Assembly (NCBI GenBank): GCA_002362155.1
Contig: DETN01000066.1
Span: 9,840 to 18,791 of the forward strand
Source: Lachnospiraceae bacterium UBA3287
GTDB lineage: Bacteria; Bacillota; Clostridia; Lachnospirales; Lachnospiraceae
Direction: 5' to 3'
Length of the DNA: 8,952 bases
In this document: piece after piece, positions 6,357 through 8,952 of the stretch
How positions within the stretch are numbered: position 1 is the first letter of the stretch
Layout: every line of letters starts with the position of its first letter
Made by a program: the position numbers and the translations under genes
Notes under the pieces: model-generated
What the model was told of the DNA's origin: nothing
Seen by the model: only the letters and a program-made list of their open reading frames with translations
Database searches by the model: none

Positions 6357-7235
6357 CTATGACAAAAGCTCGCTGACAAGGGCGGATCCGATGATCATGG
6401 CAGCGCCTGTAAGGCTCTGGGCGCTTAAGGGTTCCTTAAGGAGAAGGGCGGAAAATAGAACGGCTGAGACCGGATCTATATAGCTGAAGACGGCAATGGA
6501 CTGGGCACGCAGTCCGTCTATGCTGCCGAAATAGAGAAGGTAGGCGATCCCCGTATGGACGATCCCCACCACGCACAGAAGGACCAGGACGGAAGGGCTC
6601 ATGCCCTCCCAGGTAAATCCCTTTGTCAGCAGCAGATAGGGGATCATCACGGCTCCCGCCGAGAGCAGCTGGACCGTAGTCCTGTAATAGGCGTCTATGC
6701 CGCCGGCCCTCTTGTTCATAATGACCACCGCCGAATAGAAAAGAGCGGCGCCAAGTCCCAGGGCTATGCCGCGAAGATTCCCGCTCCCGGCGCCGCCTCC
6801 CTCAAGCGCGCCCGAGACCAGGACCATACCTGCGATCGATACGGCGGCGCAGACCGCCTTCTTTCCTGTCAGCTTTTCCTGGAAGAGCAGCGGCGACAGG
6901 AGCATGACGATGGTGGGCTCCATGTAGTAGCAGAGGGTGGCGACGGCCACTGTGGTATAGGAGTAGGCTTCGAACAGGAGGATCCAGTTGATGCCCATCA
7001 GAGCCCCCGTAAGAGCCAGGTAGATAAGCGTTCCGACGGGAAGCTTTTCTCTTCCCCCTTTTCTTTTCAGCAGAATAAAGAGCAGGATGAAGAGACCGCC
7101 CATGGTCCCGCGGGCAAAGGCCAGCAGGGCCGAAGAGATGGGTATATACCTTCTGAAAATGCCGATGGTCCCGAAGATCAGCATGGAAGAGATGACCATT
7201 GCCACCGACTTCTTATCATTTACCTTACTGTTCAT
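6357..7235 (-). CDS. DMT-superfamily transporter, EamA family
   Basis: A 292-aa very hydrophobic protein with the ten-helix, two-repeat layout of EamA (RhaT/YdcZ-like drug/metabolite) transporters. The first repeat covers about 11-141 and the second about 155-290. The paired family signatures at the end of each repeat are visible: EPTIVMLLSPLLFQEKLT (106-123) and DPVSAVLFSALLLKEPLS (254-271). Proteins of this family export small metabolites such as amino acids or their analogues; the substrate here is unknown. The start is supported by AAGGGAG about seven bases upstream of the ATG. It seems to be a single-gene unit with a promoter candidate at 7352-7360 and the shared terminator at 6249-6300. 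Its leader contains an 8-bp inverted repeat and a possible 13-codon leader ORF. The family is secure from the duplicated motif, length and hydropathy. Confidence 0.92.
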   Translation of the reverse strand: MNSKVNDKKSVAMVISSMLIFGTIGIFRRYIPISSALLAFARGTMGGLFILLFILLKRKGGREKLPVGTLIYLALTGALMGINWILLFEAYSYTTVAVATLCYYMEPTIVMLLSPLLFQEKLTGKKAVCAAVSIAGMVLVSGALEGGGAGSGNLRGIALGLGAALFYSAVVIMNKRAGGIDAYYRTTVQLLSAGAVMIPYLLLTKGFTWEGMSPSVLVLLCVVGIVHTGIAYLLYFGSIDGLRAQSIAVFSYIDPVSAVLFSALLLKEPLSAQSLTGAAMIIGSALVSELLS

Positions 7236-7264
7236 GCTTTTCTCCCTTCAGGGGAAACGTTTTG

Positions 7265-7293
7265 CCGGATGACGAAATATCCTTTTCATCCGG
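7265..7293 (-). repeat. Inverted repeat in the DMT transporter leader
   Basis: Perfect 8-bp arms CCGGATGA (7265-7272) and TCATCCGG (7286-7293) flank a 13-base A/T-rich loop. The repeat lies 30-58 bases upstream of the DMT start codon, in its predicted mRNA leader. No T-run follows on the minus strand, so it is not a simple terminator. It could be an operator or an mRNA hairpin affecting translation. The core CATCCGG also occurs in the terminator at 7364-7391. Confidence 0.45.
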
Positions 7294-7351
7294 ACCGGGC
7301 TTTTCCCTGCCTTCCTTTCAGCCGGCGTTTAGCCAGCGGAAGGATAGCTGC

Positions 7352-7360
7352 ATTTTACCA
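7352..7360 (-). promoter_or_regulatory. Candidate extended -10 promoter of the DMT transporter
   Basis: On the minus strand the sequence reads TGG-TAAAAT, five of six bases of the -10 consensus with a TGn extension. It sits directly behind the T-run of the upstream terminator, which is a sensible place for a new promoter. Any -35 would fall inside the terminator stem and looks poor. The leader would be about 110 bases. Confidence 0.42.
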
Positions 7361-7361
7361 C

Positions 7362-7391
7362 AAAAAAGCCATCCGGCCCCGGATGGCTTTT
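7362..7391 (-). terminator. Intrinsic terminator after the truncated oxidoreductase
   Basis: AAAAGCCATCCGG (7364-7376) and CCGGATGGCTTTT (7379-7391) are perfect complements with two bases between them, giving a stem of about 12 bp and a 4-base loop. On the minus strand it ends in a run of six T residues (complement of 7362-7367). It lies about 50 bases beyond the stop at 7444. On the plus strand only TTTT follows, and there is no plus-strand gene to end. Confidence 0.88.
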
Positions 7392-7443
7392 GAGATTGTG
7401 CTGTTTTTCGTCAGTTTCTATCCGGCCTGCAGAAAGCCTGCGG

Positions 7444-7830
7444 TCAGGTCAGGTTCCAGACTGCCTCCCAGGCGTCCGTTGTGGCACCTATGATATTTCC
7501 TATGCCGGTGCAGTCACCGATGGCAATGACCTTTTCGGCGCAGCCTCTGAAAATATCTTCCAGGTCCTTTTCCGGTCTGTAGTCCAGGGCCTGGACCACC
7601 AGGTCGGCCTCGTAAAGCTCCTCCTGATGCGTCATGAGATTCTCGGCTCTTACATGGGTATCCGTGATCTCCAGTGTGTTGGTGGCAGGATGCATCCTGA
7701 CGCCGAGATCCTGCAGATGCTCCAGAAGAGCGGACCTGTTCTTGACGGAGCCGTCCCCTTCGATCCGCTTTCCGATCTCGTCGTCCAGCTCAAAGATCCT
7801 GACGGGTGAAAGCAGTTTTTCGAATGCCAT
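7444..7830 (-). pseudogene. C-terminal fragment of an FAD/NAD(P)-dependent oxidoreductase (2-enoate reductase/OYE-like)
   Basis: A 128-aa ORF resembling only the end of flavin oxidoreductases of the NADH:flavin oxidoreductase/2-enoate reductase type. Residues 9-60 (VRIFELDDEIG... through LEITDTHV) look like the second strand onward of the NAD(P)-binding domain. VVQALDYRP (78-86) corresponds to the family ALGxRP segment, with Asp where Gly is usual. VIAIGDCTGIGNII (101-114) is the C-terminal FAD-contact GD motif. The FMN barrel, the N-terminal FAD domain and the GxGxxG of the NAD domain are all missing. Full enzymes are roughly 640-670 aa, so it should not be catalytic. An in-frame TAA lies 12 codons upstream of the ATG and no matching coding sequence follows further upstream. 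Surprisingly, GGGAGG sits eight bases before the ATG (7839-7844), and a strong terminator follows. It is either a deletion remnant or a small expressed derivative; I favour remnant. Confidence 0.7.
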
Positions 7831-8068
7831 CTTTTTTTCCTCCCTTGTCCTGGTTAAAGCTTATCTGTGCACGCTTCTGCGGAATCGTTAAACCTTAAGA
7901 TTCCCCTATTCCGATCGTGTCACAGGCGTCATGCTTTATATATGAACAGAAAGTGCTTTCTGCGGCAGTTTTCACCAGAACCGCAGTTTTGTGGCAAAAG
8001 GAGCAGGATCGGCCGACTCTATTTAAAATAAAAGCATTATTCTTTTTCTTCTTACGACTTTTCCATTT
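7831..8068. other. A/T-rich gap without a recognised gene
   Basis: This stretch is visibly richer in A and T than the left part of the window, especially 8015-8070. It contains a palindrome CAGAAAG-TG-CTTTCTG (7947-7962) and a direct repeat GCAGTTTT (7965-7972 and 7983-7990). On the minus strand, 7895-8068 stays open in the same frame as the micro-ORF at 8069-8191 after its TAA stop, and that stretch contains four cysteines. No confident promoter for the 7444-7830 ORF was found here, and no hairpin-plus-T terminator follows the 8191 gene. Confidence 0.5.
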
Positions 8069-8191
8069 TTATCCGGCTCCGTCACAAAACAAGGTTTTTT
8101 CCCTGTAATCCCGGGGTCCTTTGGCAGTTTCTCCTTGCTTAACGATCTGCTTTCTCTCCTGTTCTGTCACTGTTCCCGAATTGTCCTGCAT
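8069..8191 (-). CDS. Possible 40-aa micro-ORF overlapping the stop of the orphan gene
   Basis: This ATG shares one base with the stop of the upstream gene (TGATG arrangement, 8189-8193), a classic signature of translational coupling. The 40-residue product begins MQDNSGTVTEQERKQ, is hydrophilic and charged, has no TM segment or signal peptide, and ends at a TAA in A/T-rich sequence. No clear ribosome binding site precedes it, so translation would rely on termination-reinitiation. I do not recognise a family. Beyond the stop the same frame is open for another 57 codons, so this could be the first part of a longer gene broken by a nonsense change, or it could be chance. Confidence 0.35.
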   Translation of the reverse strand: MQDNSGTVTEQERKQIVKQGETAKGPRDYREKTLFCDGAG

Positions 8192-8952
8192 CAGAACCAG
8201 TCACTGCATTTCATATATCTGAAGAGAACAGGGGCATCTTCTGCTGTAAGGCTTCCGAATTCTCCGCTGGCACTCCTTCTGCAGGCAAAGACCGGCAAGT
8301 TGATCTCCATATCTTTCTCCGGAATCACTGCGAAGCCCATATCTCCTCCCCAGCCTCCTCTGTTTCTTTCTCTGAGCCAGAAGTTGCTGCATACAATGTA
8401 CAGGTCTCTGGTCCCCGGAATCGGAATATATTCCAGATAGTCTCTGATTCTATTTACAATGAGTTGAGAATCTAGATAACGGTCGTACATTACTTTTTCA
8501 GGGGTGTCTGAAACCACGGCACATATATTTTTCTTCCAGGTATGGTCCGCAAAGATGATACCGCCCTTCTTCTGACTTTCTTCCAGCTCTTTTATCTGCT
8601 TTGTGAATCTGCGAAATATTGCCTTATTAAAAAGATCTACCGGAGGCCTGATCCATGACCTGTCCCTGTCATAGATCATCTCTCCCTCCTCAAAGGTATC
8701 AAAGTCTATCATCCCCTTTTCTCTGCGGAAGACCTGCATGATATCCTGCTCCCCGCCATCCTGGATGCCCTTCAGATCCTCTGCTGCGATTTCCCGGTGA
8801 TTCCTGGTTTTGAGGATCGGACTTGTATGAATTATTGTATTTCCTTTCATTCCCTGTTGATTGTGGAAGCCTGTATCAAGGTAAAGAAGATAGATTTCCG
8901 GATCCCTGACCTGTACCATTCCCATATCTGCATTTCTCATAACGATCATATC
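8191..8952 (-). CDS. Unrecognised protein, N-terminus beyond the window edge
   Basis: An open frame of at least 253 codons running to the right edge. The first Met inside the window (8947-8949) has no visible ribosome binding site and the frame is still open at 8950-8952, so the true start is probably outside. The sequence reads as a soluble mixed alpha/beta protein. It has a charged helical stretch (FRRFTKQIKELEESQKKGG, about residues 112-130 from the first visible Met) and aromatic, arginine-rich segments such as SNFWLRERNRGGWGG. There is no TM segment, signal peptide or known catalytic motif that I can name. Composition is more A/T-rich than genes to the left, with AGA and ATA codons more frequent, consistent with horizontally acquired DNA. 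Its stop overlaps a 40-codon micro-ORF. Function unknown; the coding call rests on length, codon pattern and absence of a better alternative frame. Confidence 0.7.
   Translation of the reverse strand, partial: DMIVMRNADMGMVQVRDPEIYLLYLDTGFHNQQGMKGNTIIHTSPILKTRNHREIAAEDLKGIQDGGEQDIMQVFRREKGMIDFDTFEEGEMIYDRDRSWIRPPVDLFNKAIFRRFTKQIKELEESQKKGGIIFADHTWKKNICAVVSDTPEKVMYDRYLDSQLIVNRIRDYLEYIPIPGTRDLYIVCSNFWLRERNRGGWGGDMGFAVIPEKDMEINLPVFACRRSASGEFGSLTAEDAPVLFRYMKCSDWF

Noticed and set aside
6555..7493. Plus-strand 312-codon ORF opposite the DMT transporter
   Set aside because: Rich in His, Gly, Asp and Gln without motifs, and crosses a strong terminator; the minus strand shows a clear ten-helix EamA protein.
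7947..7962. Palindrome CAGAAAG-TG-CTTTCTG as an operator or attachment site
   Set aside because: A single copy in A/T-rich non-coding DNA with no confirmed promoter nearby; no second copy or integrase was seen.
7917..8108. Plus-strand 63-codon ORF with GTG start in the A/T-rich gap
   Set aside because: No ribosome binding site, no promoter and a Phe-rich low-complexity tail from a T-rich tract.

Overview
The window looks like chromosomal DNA of a moderately GC-rich Gram-positive anaerobe, most plausibly a Clostridia/Lachnospiraceae-type Firmicute. This is inferred from strong GGAGG-type ribosome binding sites, extended -10 promoter elements, short intergenic gaps closed by GC-rich hairpin-plus-T terminators, and the gene families present. 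No rRNA, tRNA, CRISPR array, transposase or phage gene was found.

Layout, left to right. (1) An alpha/beta hydrolase on + (62-838). It converges on a two-gene minus-strand operon and shares a perfect 12-bp terminator hairpin with it (871-898). (2) The operon (985-4956) encodes an unusual ABC transporter. Its first gene fuses an N-terminal GAF sensor-like domain to a LolD/MacB-type ATPase. Six bases later comes an 8-TM, 915-aa FtsX/MacB-like permease with a charged coiled coil in its first extracellular domain. (3) A 313-bp divergent promoter region. (4) A D-2-hydroxyacid dehydrogenase on + (5270-6220) with an intact catalytic Arg/Glu/His set. (5) A bidirectional terminator and a convergent EamA/DMT-family exporter (6357-7235, minus). 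(6) A well-terminated minus-strand ORF of 128 aa (7444-7830) that is only the C-terminal piece of a flavin/NAD(P) oxidoreductase, yet has its own excellent ribosome binding site. (7) A more A/T-rich stretch, then an unrecognised minus-strand gene running off the right edge (8191-8952). Its stop codon overlaps the start of a possible 40-codon micro-ORF (8069-8191).

How the genes relate. The ATPase and permease clearly form one transporter, and the GAF domain suggests that ligand or redox state could gate it. No membrane-fusion (MacA-like) gene is present, so the permease coiled coil may supply the extracellular extension. The hydrolase, dehydrogenase and DMT exporter look like separate single-gene units with their own promoters and terminators. 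The right end, from about 7830, looks like accessory or decaying DNA: a truncated enzyme, a non-coding A/T-rich gap and an orphan gene. The GAF-ABC transporter and this right-hand orphan region are the parts most worth following up.
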